From: an uncultured Kordiimonas sp.
GTDB lineage: Bacteria; Pseudomonadota; Alphaproteobacteria; Sphingomonadales; Kordiimonadaceae
Direction of reading: 5' to 3'
NCBI GenBank assembly: GCA_947500295.1
Contig: CANMRM010000005.1
Coordinates: 124,001-188,000 of the forward strand
DNA: 64,000 nt
A program made the translations under genes and the position numbers. The notes under the pieces were generated by a model. The model saw only the letters and a program-made list of their open reading frames with translations. It did no database searches and was not told where the DNA came from. Of the stretch, positions 24,811 to 33,903 are shown piece by piece (positions within the stretch are counted from its first letter, which is position 1; every line of letters starts with the position of its first letter).

Positions 24811-26193
24811 ATGGACACAGCACCATCCATATTCGACGCCTCCTGGGCAAAGACCCGGCTCAAGCGGCACGTGCGCGAACTGGTGCGCCTTGCTGTGCCT
24901 GCCGTGATGATGCGCATCGGGCTGATGGGGCTTGCGATGGTCGACACCGCGATGGTGGGCCACTATGCAACGCAGCACCTGGCATGGCTTAACCTCGCCA
25001 ACCAGTCGATCATCATGACAGCGCTGGTGACCGGGCTTGGCTTGCTCTCCGGCATCATCATCTACACGGCAAACGCATACGGCGCCGCTGACTTCCGGGG
25101 CGCGGGCAAGGTATGGCGCCGAAGCCTGCCCTTTTCGCTTGGCATCGGTCTTATCCTCGTGGCGGTTTGCTGGCCCGCCGAGACCTGGCTATTGATGCTT
25201 GATCAAAGCCCCGAAAATGCCCAGATTGGCGGTACGCTGGTGCGTATCCTCGCGCTTGGGCTGCCCGGACACGCATTGTTCGTCAACTGCACCATGTTTC
25301 TTGAGGGCATCAAGCGCGGGCATGTCGGGTTTTACCTGATGATCGGCGCAAACATCGTGAATGTTGTACTTAACTATATGCTGATCTTCGGCCATTGGGG
25401 CATGCCCGAACTGGGTGCAGAGGGATCGGCGTGGGCGTCAACGGGTGTGCGCTGGTTTATGGCGGCAACCGCCGTGCTGTATGTCTGGAATGCAGCAAGC
25501 CTGCGCAAGTTCAGGGTGCGGGAACCTCATAGACAGGGCTTGTCAGAGTGGCGGGACCAGCGCCAGATGGGATACGCGTCGGGCGTATCCCTCGCCGCAG
25601 AAGTGCTTGCCTTCTCGGCACTCAGCATCTTTTGCGGCTGGCTCGGCACGGTGCCGCTGGCATCCTTTGGCGTGGTGTATCAGGTGCTGGGCATCCCTCT
25701 GATGATCTCGATCGGCGTCGGCGTCGCCTCCAGTGTGCGGGTCGGCATCGCGCTCTCGCGCCGGGACGGACGGGACGCAGCTCTCGCGTCTCTTACCGGC
25801 ATCGGCATGACCTTTACGGTCGTGGGTGTGATGGCCATTGGCATCTACATTTTCATCGAACCCCTGATTGCCATTTTCACCACAGACGGGCGCATCCTCG
25901 CGCTGCTGGCGCCGATGGCCCTGATTTATATTATCGGTATGCTGTTCGATGCCGCCCAGATGGTCGCATCCATGGTTCTGCGCGGCTACAAGGAAACCTG
26001 GTGGCCAACCTATCTGCAGGGCACCGCATTCATCTTCGTAATGCTACCGACGAGTTACGGGCTTGGCATCTATGGAGGCCGCGGTTTTCAGGGCTTGATG
26101 GAGGGCATGGCCATCGGCGTATTCGTGTCGTTTCTGCTCCAAATTCTGCGCCTTCTGCACCTCAGCAAACGCGAAATCCGTAAAAGTCCGTAA
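24811..26193 (+). CDS. MATE family multidrug/toxin efflux protein
   Basis: A 460-residue protein with 12 predicted membrane segments in two repeated halves (LVRLAVPAVMMRIGLMGLAMVDTAMVGHY and, in the second half, VSLAAEVLAFSALSIFCGW). The first segment pattern with DTAMVGH is typical of NorM/DinF-type MATE pumps, which export cationic compounds against sodium or protons. Subgroup and substrate cannot be set from sequence. The start ATG has a weak GGGAA site; an alternative further downstream would lose the first helix. It is transcribed away from the OPT gene. Confidence 0.88.
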   Translation: MDTAPSIFDASWAKTRLKRHVRELVRLAVPAVMMRIGLMGLAMVDTAMVGHYATQHLAWLNLANQSIIMTALVTGLGLLSGIIIYTANAYGAADFRGAGKVWRRSLPFSLGIGLILVAVCWPAETWLLMLDQSPENAQIGGTLVRILALGLPGHALFVNCTMFLEGIKRGHVGFYLMIGANIVNVVLNYMLIFGHWGMPELGAEGSAWASTGVRWFMAATAVLYVWNAASLRKFRVREPHRQGLSEWRDQRQMGYASGVSLAAEVLAFSALSIFCGWLGTVPLASFGVVYQVLGIPLMISIGVGVASSVRVGIALSRRDGRDAALASLTGIGMTFTVVGVMAIGIYIFIEPLIAIFTTDGRILALLAPMALIYIIGMLFDAAQMVASMVLRGYKETWWPTYLQGTAFIFVMLPTSYGLGIYGGRGFQGLMEGMAIGVFVSFLLQILRLLHLSKREIRKSP

Positions 26194-26307
26194 CTTTTCG
26201 CACGGCAGTTACATCAAAATAAGGTTATTTTTTCATCAAGCTTTTGCCTTGCTTTTACCATTTTGTGTTTCAAAATAGAGGAGCGAAGAGATAGGGGTTT
26301 CGACGAT

Positions 26308-27183
26308 ATGACGAAACATTGCGCAAAGTTTCAGATGACAATAAAGCTCGCAGTCGCGGGACTTTTAGGCATGGGAATAGCTCAACCTGCCTCTGCTCAA
26401 TCAACATTTGGCCAGGGATTCGCTGACATTATCCAATCCATGCACAATGGCCTGGATAGCCTATGGCCAGAAGCCCTTCATGTTGATGGCCTCACGTTTC
26501 GCGCCGGCATCGGCACAGGCCTGATTCCCGACTATATCGGATCAGACAATTACGGTCTGCGTGTTGTGCCGCTTCTGGAAGTTCGGTACGGCGACCGGTT
26601 GCGCATGGATGGTGGTCTCCTGACCTATTCAGCAATCAAAAAGGGAAACTTCGAGGCCGGGCCGCTTTTGAATTTGGCCTTTGGCCGCGACGAATCGCGC
26701 AACCGCGTCCTGCGCGGCATTCGTGACATTGATACAGTTTTTGAAACCGGCGCCTTTGTTCGCTACCGGTCAAGAACCGGCATCGCATCTATCGAGTTTC
26801 GTCAGGCCCTTGGAGATAATCTCGGCCAGTCAATACGCCTGACCGCTGGCCACGGCATCTACCAAAGCGGTAATTTTACGGCAATTGCAGCCGTGCGAGC
26901 GCGCTGGCTGTCGGACCGGGGCATGCAACGCAACTTTGGCGTCACACCGGAAGATTCAGCAACCTCCGAGGCCGGGCTACCAGCCTTTGCCGCCAGCAGC
27001 GGCGTGTCAGAGGTGAACCTGAACCTGGTCGGCGCGTATCGCATCAGTGAGCGAACACGTTTCCTTGGTCTCGTGTCAGCAGGTCATCTTTTTGGCGATG
27101 CCGCTGACAGCCCGCTGGTGACCGGCTCAAACGGCTCAGCCTTCCAGACAACTGTCGGCGTCGGATTTATGACCCAGTTCTAA
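26308..27183 (+). CDS. MipA/OmpV family outer-membrane protein
   Basis: A 291-residue protein with a Sec signal (LAVAGLLGMGIAQPASAQ). The rest is a beta-barrel: FRAGIGTGLIPDYIGSDNYGLRVVP is the family's N-terminal signature, followed by alternating amphipathic strands and a C-terminal aromatic residue (VGVGFMTQF) recognised by the BAM machinery. MipA in E. coli binds lytic transglycosylase and penicillin-binding protein; OmpV-type proteins can also act in envelope stress. The start at 26308 is chosen for AGGGG upstream and a normal signal length. Confidence 0.85.
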   Translation: MTKHCAKFQMTIKLAVAGLLGMGIAQPASAQSTFGQGFADIIQSMHNGLDSLWPEALHVDGLTFRAGIGTGLIPDYIGSDNYGLRVVPLLEVRYGDRLRMDGGLLTYSAIKKGNFEAGPLLNLAFGRDESRNRVLRGIRDIDTVFETGAFVRYRSRTGIASIEFRQALGDNLGQSIRLTAGHGIYQSGNFTAIAAVRARWLSDRGMQRNFGVTPEDSATSEAGLPAFAASSGVSEVNLNLVGAYRISERTRFLGLVSAGHLFGDAADSPLVTGSNGSAFQTTVGVGFMTQF

Positions 27184-27192
27184 GCTGGCTGT

Positions 27193-27864
27193 TCAGAGCC
27201 AGGTTGAAATATCTTCAAGCGGTTTTTTGTCGATGTCCGGCACGGTCACCTTGTCAGCCGGGTAGCCTGCAACCACCAGCATGGTCGCGTGTTCGTTTTT
27301 TGGCCTGCCGCACAATTCATTGAGGAAACCCATGGGTGACGGTGTGTGCGTCAGGGTGGCGAGCCCCGCATTATGCAATGCTGCAATCAAAAACCCGGCG
27401 GCCAGCCCGGCGCTCTCGTGCACATAATAGTTTTTCGTCCGGTCACCAGACTGCTCGTCAATACCGTAGGATTGTCGGAACACAGCAATCAGCCAGGGTG
27501 CAACTTCGAGGAAAGGTTTGTGTTCGTCCGTGCCAAAGGGCAAGAGGTCCTCAAGCCACTCTTCAGACGCGCGCCCGCCATAAAACTCCTGTTCTTCTTT
27601 CTCGGCGGCTTCCCGGAATTTTGCTTTCATTTCCGGTGCCGAAATAGCTGCGAAATACCAAGGCTGTTTGTTGGCTCCGGACGGTGCACGCCCTGCCGTC
27701 AAAATCGCGTTTTCAATCACTTCGCGCGGCACCGGCCGGTCAGAAAAGTCTCGCACCGTGCGGCGGCGCTTCATCAGGTCGAGAAAATCAGCAGACCGCC
27801 TGATCATTTCGTCCGGTTCGCGGTGGATGAACGTGGTGTGCTCGATAAACTTGGCTCCGGCCAT
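27193..27864 (-). CDS. Iodotyrosine-deiodinase-like flavoprotein (nitroreductase superfamily)
   Basis: A 223-residue FMN protein. RRRTVRDFSDRPVP and TAGRAPSGANKQPW form the FMN-binding face of the nitroreductase fold. The resemblance to iodotyrosine deiodinase (IYD) is strong: the C terminus reads GRPKNEHATMLVVAGYP then VTVPDIDKKPL, as in the animal enzyme. The residues that hold the halotyrosine zwitterion in human IYD (Glu157, Tyr161, Lys182) match Glu91, Tyr95 and Lys116 with identical spacing. IYD homologs reductively dehalogenate iodo- or bromotyrosine. The start at 27864 has AAGGGG upstream and removes an unlikely N-terminal extension. It is divergent from the beta-lactamase-like gene. 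Confidence 0.82.
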   Translation of the reverse strand: MAGAKFIEHTTFIHREPDEMIRRSADFLDLMKRRRTVRDFSDRPVPREVIENAILTAGRAPSGANKQPWYFAAISAPEMKAKFREAAEKEEQEFYGGRASEEWLEDLLPFGTDEHKPFLEVAPWLIAVFRQSYGIDEQSGDRTKNYYVHESAGLAAGFLIAALHNAGLATLTHTPSPMGFLNELCGRPKNEHATMLVVAGYPADKVTVPDIDKKPLEDISTWL

Positions 27865-27924
27865 GACGTGCCCCTTCACTTCACATGTGGCATTTTGCCG
27901 ACTGTTAAGGCTTAATAGGCGAGC

Positions 27925-29730
27925 ATGTGCCACAAAAGCAATGACGAAAAGGATCCAGGCATCGCTCTCCGTATTCTCTCTTGGCTTAGGATATCAGGTC
28001 ACCTGACGGGCTTGTTGCCCGCGCTGGTTCTTGGGTTTTTTATTGCTGCAGTCCCAGTGCAGGCGCAAGGTGTTGTGGTGGACGGAGAAGAGGCACTTGT
28101 GCGGATGCAGGCCGATTTGCCGAACAGCACACTGTTCCTTGTCAATGGTCCGGCTGTCACCTTTGCCGGCGTGGAAGACGATACGTCGGTGTCCATTCAA
28201 TCCTTTCAGAAACCCATGTTGGCGCTTCTGGCCCTGCGACTGGTGGACAATGGCACAATCAGCCTTCAAACATCCGTTGCGGACCTTCTGCCCGAGGTGA
28301 TTGACGGCGGTCCGTTCAAGGCACCAATCCGAATCCATCACCTGTTGCAGGAAACTGCAGGTTTTGCTTCTCCGCCGTTAACCCTTGAGCCAACACCGCT
28401 TGAGCGAGCAATCAGCCACACGCTGCTCAAACGCTTTGCCATCAGTGTGCGTAGCCCTGGACAAGTGAGCAGCCATGATCCCATAGGTTGGGCAATCCTT
28501 GTTGCCGCGCTTGAAGCCGCGTCTGCGACACCAATCGAAAATCTGATCCAGAACCAGATTCTGGAACCACTTAGCTTTGGTGGCGAACGCATCAGAATCG
28601 ACCATGTGTCGCCAGCCAGTACTCATATGCCCCTTACCATATCCATGAAAGCCTCCACGCTTGCACGCATTGCACGCCTGCTTTTGCGCAACCGCGATGC
28701 ATCCGGGCAGGCATTCCTCGACTATGAAATTTACCAGGACTTTGTTCGCGGCCAAAATGGCTTTCGCCTGCACCCAGCCGCAGACATCATGTCATACGGG
28801 CTAAAAATTCGCCGAAGCGACATGCACACCTGGCTGGAACCCCTCAACACACCGTGCGAGGCAAGCGATTTTCTGATGGCATTTCCGGTTGAAGGCACCG
28901 TTTTTGGTGCTGTTTCCTCATCCGATACCTGTCTTCCGCCCGCCCTGCGCCAAGCAGGGTCGACGCTTGCAGGCGATCTGTTTCCGGGGCGTGTACGCCC
29001 GGTGGCGGAAGGCCCACCGCTGGCCCAACCAAGCAAACTGGAAGGCCGCTATGTGCCTGCGCGCCGGTCGCCAGCCGCTCTGAGCGAAAGGCTGGACATC
29101 CTGCAGGCGGGTCATTTGTCCGTCTTTGGATATACCGGCGATCTGCTGCGGGTCCGCAGAAATGATGGGCCGGTGACCATATACAGGCAAACAGACGCTT
29201 ACCGATTTGATGCGGAAGACAGGGAGGGGCCACGCCTTACGTTCAGCCCGTTTAAGCTGGGCGGTTATGTAATGGACGGCAACAATCTGTTCCGGCGCGC
29301 CGATATTCTGGCCGCCGCGGGCGGCTTGCGAGACATGATGCCCTGGGCTCTTATCGCTCTTTTGACAGCAGGTCACTATGCATTTGGTGATCGCTCAAAG
29401 CCTTGGCGACGCATGGGCCAGTTTGCGGCTGCAGGCAGTGTTTTGGTTGGACTTGGCCTGTATCTGGAACTCCATAGCTGGGCAGACGTTCTGTATCGTG
29501 TTGGCGAGCCCTGGCTCATCACCCTGTGGCGTCTGGGTTTGAATGTCGGCTTGATGCTCGTTCTGTCTGTACCAATGTTTGTTTTGTCCTTTGCCCGCAA
29601 ACGGGAAATTCCTTCGAAAGGCGTGGCCATATTAACCGCGCCACATCTGGCACTTGTGGCGGTATCGGCGCTCATCATCTTTTTCACGCTGGTGTTGTGG
29701 GGGGTGGCAGGTACCTTCACGCCCTACTAG
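27925..29730 (+). CDS. Beta-lactamase-fold protein with C-terminal membrane domain and degraded active site
   Basis: A 601-residue protein. An N-terminal membrane or signal segment (LPALVLGFFIAAVPVQAQ) precedes a class C beta-lactamase-like (serine hydrolase) domain. The SxxK motif is kept as SFQK at residues 93-96, and IHHLLQETAGF and LEPLSFGG are family landmarks. The second motif, usually YxN, is SHD at 183-185, and no KTG-like triad was found, so catalysis is doubtful. The last 150 residues hold about four membrane segments (MPWALIALLTAGHYAFG to LIIFFTLVLWGVAG). It could be a membrane-bound binding protein or an unusual hydrolase. It begins 60 bases from the divergent IYD-like gene. Confidence 0.75.
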   Translation: MCHKSNDEKDPGIALRILSWLRISGHLTGLLPALVLGFFIAAVPVQAQGVVVDGEEALVRMQADLPNSTLFLVNGPAVTFAGVEDDTSVSIQSFQKPMLALLALRLVDNGTISLQTSVADLLPEVIDGGPFKAPIRIHHLLQETAGFASPPLTLEPTPLERAISHTLLKRFAISVRSPGQVSSHDPIGWAILVAALEAASATPIENLIQNQILEPLSFGGERIRIDHVSPASTHMPLTISMKASTLARIARLLLRNRDASGQAFLDYEIYQDFVRGQNGFRLHPAADIMSYGLKIRRSDMHTWLEPLNTPCEASDFLMAFPVEGTVFGAVSSSDTCLPPALRQAGSTLAGDLFPGRVRPVAEGPPLAQPSKLEGRYVPARRSPAALSERLDILQAGHLSVFGYTGDLLRVRRNDGPVTIYRQTDAYRFDAEDREGPRLTFSPFKLGGYVMDGNNLFRRADILAAAGGLRDMMPWALIALLTAGHYAFGDRSKPWRRMGQFAAAGSVLVGLGLYLELHSWADVLYRVGEPWLITLWRLGLNVGLMLVLSVPMFVLSFARKREIPSKGVAILTAPHLALVAVSALIIFFTLVLWGVAGTFTPY

Positions 29731-29733
29731 GCT

Positions 29734-29922
29734 TCATCCGAGAGGATGGCGATTTTTGGCATACCAGAAAGCGGCAACTTTCTGCCACAAGTCTAGCGAC
29801 GGCTTGTCGTTGGTCTGCCGGAGATCATCAATATATTGGTTGATATGCTGCTCGGCCTTGCTGCCGTGCTCTTCCGCAACAAGCTGCGCCAACAGGGCTA
29901 TGTCTTCGCTTGAGACGCACAT
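29734..29922 (-). CDS. Small hypothetical protein
   Basis: A 62-residue acidic protein (MCVSSEDIALLAQLVAEEH, then INQYIDDLRQTNDKP and LWQKVAAFWYAKNRHPLG). It appears helical and soluble. No family recognised. The start preceded by GGGAA is preferred over an ATG 21 codons upstream. It converges on the beta-lactamase-like gene with 3 bases between the stops. Confidence 0.5.
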   Translation of the reverse strand: MCVSSEDIALLAQLVAEEHGSKAEQHINQYIDDLRQTNDKPSLDLWQKVAAFWYAKNRHPLG

Positions 29923-30175
29923 AATAGGGTTCCCGCCAACCAAATGGTTCTCGCCCCCTTTTTGCGTGCCTGAAAATACTAGCATGAATTTGGTTAACTA
30001 CAAGTTAGCTCTTGTTTTTTCTTGCTCCAGCATCTGATCAGCCATAAGATCGCCCCATGAAAACCGCAATTCTGAGCAAGCAAATGTGCTGTCGAATGAG
30101 CCACCCGGCCTCCTGAGGGAGCCGGGACATTCTCGTTCGACCACAACTTCACTTGCTAGCCGGGAACTGCGTATC

Positions 30176-30427
30176 ATGGACGCCTCCTTTCATCGCTTTG
30201 ATCTGTTGATCAACCTCACACCGTCGGCTTTGCCGGCCATCCTTCAAACTTTTGCGGACTGCGCTGTCACACCCGCCAGTGTTGTCACACGCAAGCACAT
30301 GCACTCGCTGCAATCGGTCACCATCATCCTGCAGGAATTGGCGGACAACGACACGCGTGCTATCGAAAAACGCCTGAGGCAAAATGACCTTGTGCACACT
30401 GTGCACCTCGAACATATGATGACCTGA
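30176..30427 (+). CDS. Small ACT-like domain protein
   Basis: An 83-residue protein whose predicted beta-alpha-beta-beta-alpha-beta order resembles a ferredoxin-like ACT domain: LLINLTPSALPAILQTFAD, then LQSVTIILQELADNDTRAIEKRL and VHTVHLEHM. It resembles the IlvM/IlvH class of small ACT proteins but sits alone, so amino-acid sensing is only a guess. The stop is directly followed by the start of the DNA glycosylase gene, so both are cotranscribed. The start ATG lacks a clear Shine-Dalgarno. Confidence 0.5.
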   Translation: MDASFHRFDLLINLTPSALPAILQTFADCAVTPASVVTRKHMHSLQSVTIILQELADNDTRAIEKRLRQNDLVHTVHLEHMMT

Positions 30428-31057
30428 ATGCTGACTTTCCAACTTCGAAATAGCCACATCCGTGACCAGCTGTCTGAGTTGGCCAAAAAAGATGACCACG
30501 TGCAAGCAGCGCTGGAGCTGGTCGGTTTTCCACCCGAGCGCGTGCGAGATCAGTCGTTTGGCATTTTCCTGCGCGTCATTGTCGGGCAACAGTTGTCGGT
30601 AAAGGCTGCGGCAAGTATCTTTGACCGGATTACGGCTTTGGTGGGCAACGACCCTGGCCCGACCGCATTTGACGGCATGGACGACGACACTCTGCGCGCA
30701 GCGGGCCTGTCCAAGCAAAAGATCAATTATGTGCGCTCTCTTTGCGACCGGGTGAAGGACGGCACACTTGATATCGAAAGCTTGCCGAAACTATCAGATG
30801 AAGACGCCATCCAGTCGATTACGGCGGTTAAAGGCCTGGGTGTGTGGAGCGCGCACATGTATTTGATGTCGTCGCTGGGGCGGCCCGATATCTGGCCAGT
30901 TGGTGATCTGGCCGTGCGCGTCGGAGTCGGCCGAATTGTAGAGACCGACGAACGGCCAACCGAAAAACAGACACAGGAAATTGGCGAACGCTGGCGGCCC
31001 TATCGAAGCGCCATGGCATTATTGGCTTGGCACTATTATTCAAACGCGCCATTCTAG
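30428..31057 (+). CDS. HhH-GPD DNA-3-methyladenine glycosylase (AlkA-like)
   Basis: A 209-residue base-excision repair enzyme. The helix-hairpin-helix is ITAVKGLGVWSAHMY and the catalytic Asp lies in IWPVGDLAVRVG, as in AlkA; an upstream LRVIVGQQLSVKAAASIFDRI segment is also typical. There is no N-terminal TATA-like domain, so it is the compact type related to yeast Mag1. It removes alkylated bases from DNA. It abuts the small ACT-like gene. Confidence 0.9.
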   Translation: MLTFQLRNSHIRDQLSELAKKDDHVQAALELVGFPPERVRDQSFGIFLRVIVGQQLSVKAAASIFDRITALVGNDPGPTAFDGMDDDTLRAAGLSKQKINYVRSLCDRVKDGTLDIESLPKLSDEDAIQSITAVKGLGVWSAHMYLMSSLGRPDIWPVGDLAVRVGVGRIVETDERPTEKQTQEIGERWRPYRSAMALLAWHYYSNAPF

Positions 31058-31096
31058 GGGCACATACCCGGTTCCACACAAAAGGCGGAGAAATCC

Positions 31097-31537
31097 ATGA
31101 CCGATTTTCTGAAAGTCACCAAGAACATGTCGGTCGCACCGCAGATTACTGTTGGGGATATCGAACGCGCTGCCGCGGAGGGCGTCAGTCTCATCATCAA
31201 CAATCGACCGGACGGCGAAGAAGCAGGCCAGCCCCTGAATTCCGAGCTTGCAGATGCTGCTGCAAAGCATGGAATCAAATGGGCACACATTCCGGTGGTA
31301 TCAGGCCAGCTGACGATGGAAGGCATCGAGCAGATGGCTCTTGCGATGAAAGAAGATGTAAAGACACTGGCATACTGCCGGTCTGGCACCCGGTCCTGCA
31401 CATTGTGGGGATTGGCAGAGGCCTATTCCGGTCGCCTGGCAACGGACGATATTCTCGCGCGCGGCACTGAAGCAGGTTATGACCTTTCCGGCATGGCACC
31501 AACCCTCGAGCACCTGCGCGAAGCGAGCGGCAACTGA
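31097..31537 (+). CDS. DUF442/TIGR01244 phosphatase-like sulfur-transfer protein
   Basis: A 146-residue protein of the DUF442 family, which has a tyrosine-phosphatase-like fold. The P-loop is YCRSGTRSCTLW (Cys at ~94) and LIINNRPDGEE near the N terminus is the other signature. In other bacteria this domain is fused to an MBL-fold persulfide dioxygenase (BLH) and is tied to sulfide handling. Here it is stand-alone; an MBL gene lies far off at 47765 and looks unrelated. It follows alkA after 39 bases with GGAG upstream. Confidence 0.82.
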   Translation: MTDFLKVTKNMSVAPQITVGDIERAAAEGVSLIINNRPDGEEAGQPLNSELADAAAKHGIKWAHIPVVSGQLTMEGIEQMALAMKEDVKTLAYCRSGTRSCTLWGLAEAYSGRLATDDILARGTEAGYDLSGMAPTLEHLREASGN

Positions 31538-31631
31538 CGCTATTGCCATTAAAAGGCCCTCACCGGGTCGCCGCCGATTTCGTCATTCTTCGGTTGGAAA
31601 AGACCGATTTTCTCAAGCAGGCATTTGCTGT

Positions 31632-33752
31632 TCAGCTCTGACTGTTTTCCTCAAAACATTTGAGGAGAAACATGTATTCTTCGGCCACCTCGCGGTAACG
31701 CTCGAACCGGCCGGACTTGCCGCCATGACCTGCGCCCATGTTGATTTTCATCATCAGGAGGTTGTCGTCGGTTTTCATGGCCCGCATCCGGGCGGTCCAC
31801 TTGGCGGGCTCCCAATAAGTAACACGAGGGTCGTTCAGGCCACCCGTCACGAACATCGGCGGGTAAGCCTTCGCTTCTATGTTTGAGTAGGGGCAGTAGC
31901 CCTTGATGGTTTTGTAGGCGCCTTCATCTTCAATCGGATTGCCCCATTCAGGCCATTCGATCGGCGTAAGCGGCAGGTCTGCATCCAGCATTGTATTCAG
32001 GACATCGACAAATGGCACATGCAACACCGCCCCACGGAACAGCTCAGGGGCCTGGTTGAGAACCGCCCCCATCAACTCACCGCCAGCGCTGCCTCCTGAT
32101 ATGCTGATGCCACCTGCTTCGGCATAGCCTTGGCTTGTAAGCGCCCGAGCCACGTCGACAAAATCATTGAATGTATTGGTGCGTTGCCCAAGCTTTCCGG
32201 CCTTGTACCAACCCTTGCCAAGCTCATCACCACCCCGGATGTGGGCGATGGCATATACAAAACCGCGATCCAGCAACGAAAGGCGCGGCGCCGAAAATGA
32301 CGGGCTCATGCCAAGGCCGTATGCGCCGTAGCCGTACAAATGCAGTGGAGCGCCACTGCCTTTTTTCCAGTCAGCCTTGTACACAAGGCTTACCGGCACA
32401 TCCGTTCCGTCCCGGGCTGTGACCATCAGGCGCTCCGATCGATAGCTTTCGCGGTCATACCCGCTCGGGATTTCCTGCACCTTGCGGACAATGGGGTCGC
32501 CGGGCTGACCATCGGCATCGATCGGCACGTCCATCACGGTTGGCGGGGTCAGCAGACTTGAAAAGCCGAGGCGGAGAAATGTCTGCCCGGCCTCCGGATT
32601 GGTGCCGAGCCCCACCTCATACACTGCTTCCTGCATGGGAATCTGGAGATTGGAACCATCGCGCAGAAGCAGCGTGATTTGGTCAAGGCCATCGATTCGA
32701 TCTTCAATTGCAATGAAATGGTCAAACGCCTGCACCCCGTGCAGATACCGCCTGTCATCGCCAGATAGTTGTGCGAGCCAACTTTCCTCACCCGGATCGC
32801 CTTCACAGACAAAAATTCCGTAATTTTCATGGTCCCGGTTTGAACGGATGACAAACCGGCCACCGGCATGGTCAACCGAATAGTCATGATTTTCGCGCCT
32901 TTTGCTCATCAAAAGCGGTGAAAATTCTCCCTTTTTAAGCGAATTCTGTACGTTTTTGAGGTCCAGAACCCGGTTCTCGGCCGTGACATGGTCGGCAGAC
33001 CGGATCACCATGTAGGCATTTGAGCTGGTTCTGCCGATATGGATAAAGAAACTGCTGTCAGTCTCCTCGTAAACGCTCACATCGCCAGCGGCGCTGCCCA
33101 ACGGGTGTGCCAAAACATTGAAGGGCCGCCATTCCTTCGAGACCTTTACATAGAAAAACACATCGGATGATGCCGCCCACACCAACTCGCCGGACGTCTC
33201 TTCAATTGCATCGTCCAGCCAATCGCCGGACCCCAGGTCCTTGATTTTGATTGAGAATCTTTCCGATCCATTGCTGTCGTGGCTAACCGCCAGATAGCGA
33301 CCATCAGGACTGACAGAAAGCGCGCCAAGCTTGAAGTATTCCAGTCCCTCCGCCGTCTCGTTTTCATCAAAGAGAACTTGCCAACCTCCGCCCGTGAAAG
33401 GATCGTCTGTGCGGGCGCGAAAGTACCAGGTGCGATACTGTTTTCCTTTTGCAAAGGCCCAGCGATAGTCGAAGTCTCCATCCTGGTAGGGAACGCCTTC
33501 ATCGTCTTCGCGAATCCGGCCTTTGATTTCGCTAAACAGATGTTCGGTCAGCTCTTTATCGCCTTTGGTAACCGCCTCATAATAGGCGTTTTCCGCCTGC
33601 AGATAAGCAAGCACATCTTCGTCTTTCACATCAGGGTAGCCGGGATCTTTCAGCCAGTAGTAGGGGTCCTGCAGCGTGTCGCCATGGTGGCTGAAACTGT
33701 GGGGTTTTTGATCCGCGACGGGCGGCGTGAGAAGGCTGGGTGCTTTAAGCAT
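31632..33752 (-). CDS. ptrB: Oligopeptidase B-like S9A prolyl oligopeptidase family enzyme
   Basis: A 706-residue cytoplasmic enzyme without a signal peptide. The N-terminal DPYYWLKD motif, beta-propeller, and catalytic domain match oligopeptidase B. The nucleophile is in ISGGSAGGELMGAVLNQAP, LHVPFVDVLNTMLD and PIEWPEWGNP are family signatures, the Asp is in VTGGLNDPRV and the His in GAGHGGKSGRF. It cuts short peptides after Lys or Arg. The start at 33752 is chosen because AAGGA lies five bases upstream and it removes ten odd residues. It is divergent from the aminopeptidase P gene. Confidence 0.9.
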   Translation of the reverse strand: MLKAPSLLTPPVADQKPHSFSHHGDTLQDPYYWLKDPGYPDVKDEDVLAYLQAENAYYEAVTKGDKELTEHLFSEIKGRIREDDEGVPYQDGDFDYRWAFAKGKQYRTWYFRARTDDPFTGGGWQVLFDENETAEGLEYFKLGALSVSPDGRYLAVSHDSNGSERFSIKIKDLGSGDWLDDAIEETSGELVWAASSDVFFYVKVSKEWRPFNVLAHPLGSAAGDVSVYEETDSSFFIHIGRTSSNAYMVIRSADHVTAENRVLDLKNVQNSLKKGEFSPLLMSKRRENHDYSVDHAGGRFVIRSNRDHENYGIFVCEGDPGEESWLAQLSGDDRRYLHGVQAFDHFIAIEDRIDGLDQITLLLRDGSNLQIPMQEAVYEVGLGTNPEAGQTFLRLGFSSLLTPPTVMDVPIDADGQPGDPIVRKVQEIPSGYDRESYRSERLMVTARDGTDVPVSLVYKADWKKGSGAPLHLYGYGAYGLGMSPSFSAPRLSLLDRGFVYAIAHIRGGDELGKGWYKAGKLGQRTNTFNDFVDVARALTSQGYAEAGGISISGGSAGGELMGAVLNQAPELFRGAVLHVPFVDVLNTMLDADLPLTPIEWPEWGNPIEDEGAYKTIKGYCPYSNIEAKAYPPMFVTGGLNDPRVTYWEPAKWTARMRAMKTDDNLLMMKINMGAGHGGKSGRFERYREVAEEYMFLLKCFEENSQS

Positions 33753-33903
33753 AATGGTCCTTGAATACTGATGGCGTTCCACCCCTAAGAGCTAGGGCAG
33801 GCGCTGTAAAGCAAAAGCAGGCTTGCATTCACGATTGGGCAAAGGCACAACAGTCGCAAACCGGGGTGGCGGGCACCGCCCGGCAAGAGGCTGGAAGAGA
33901 AAA

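Noticed and set aside
30104-30126. Hairpin taken at first as a terminator
   Set aside because: It has a bulge and no T tract on either strand; at most it is a leader structure.
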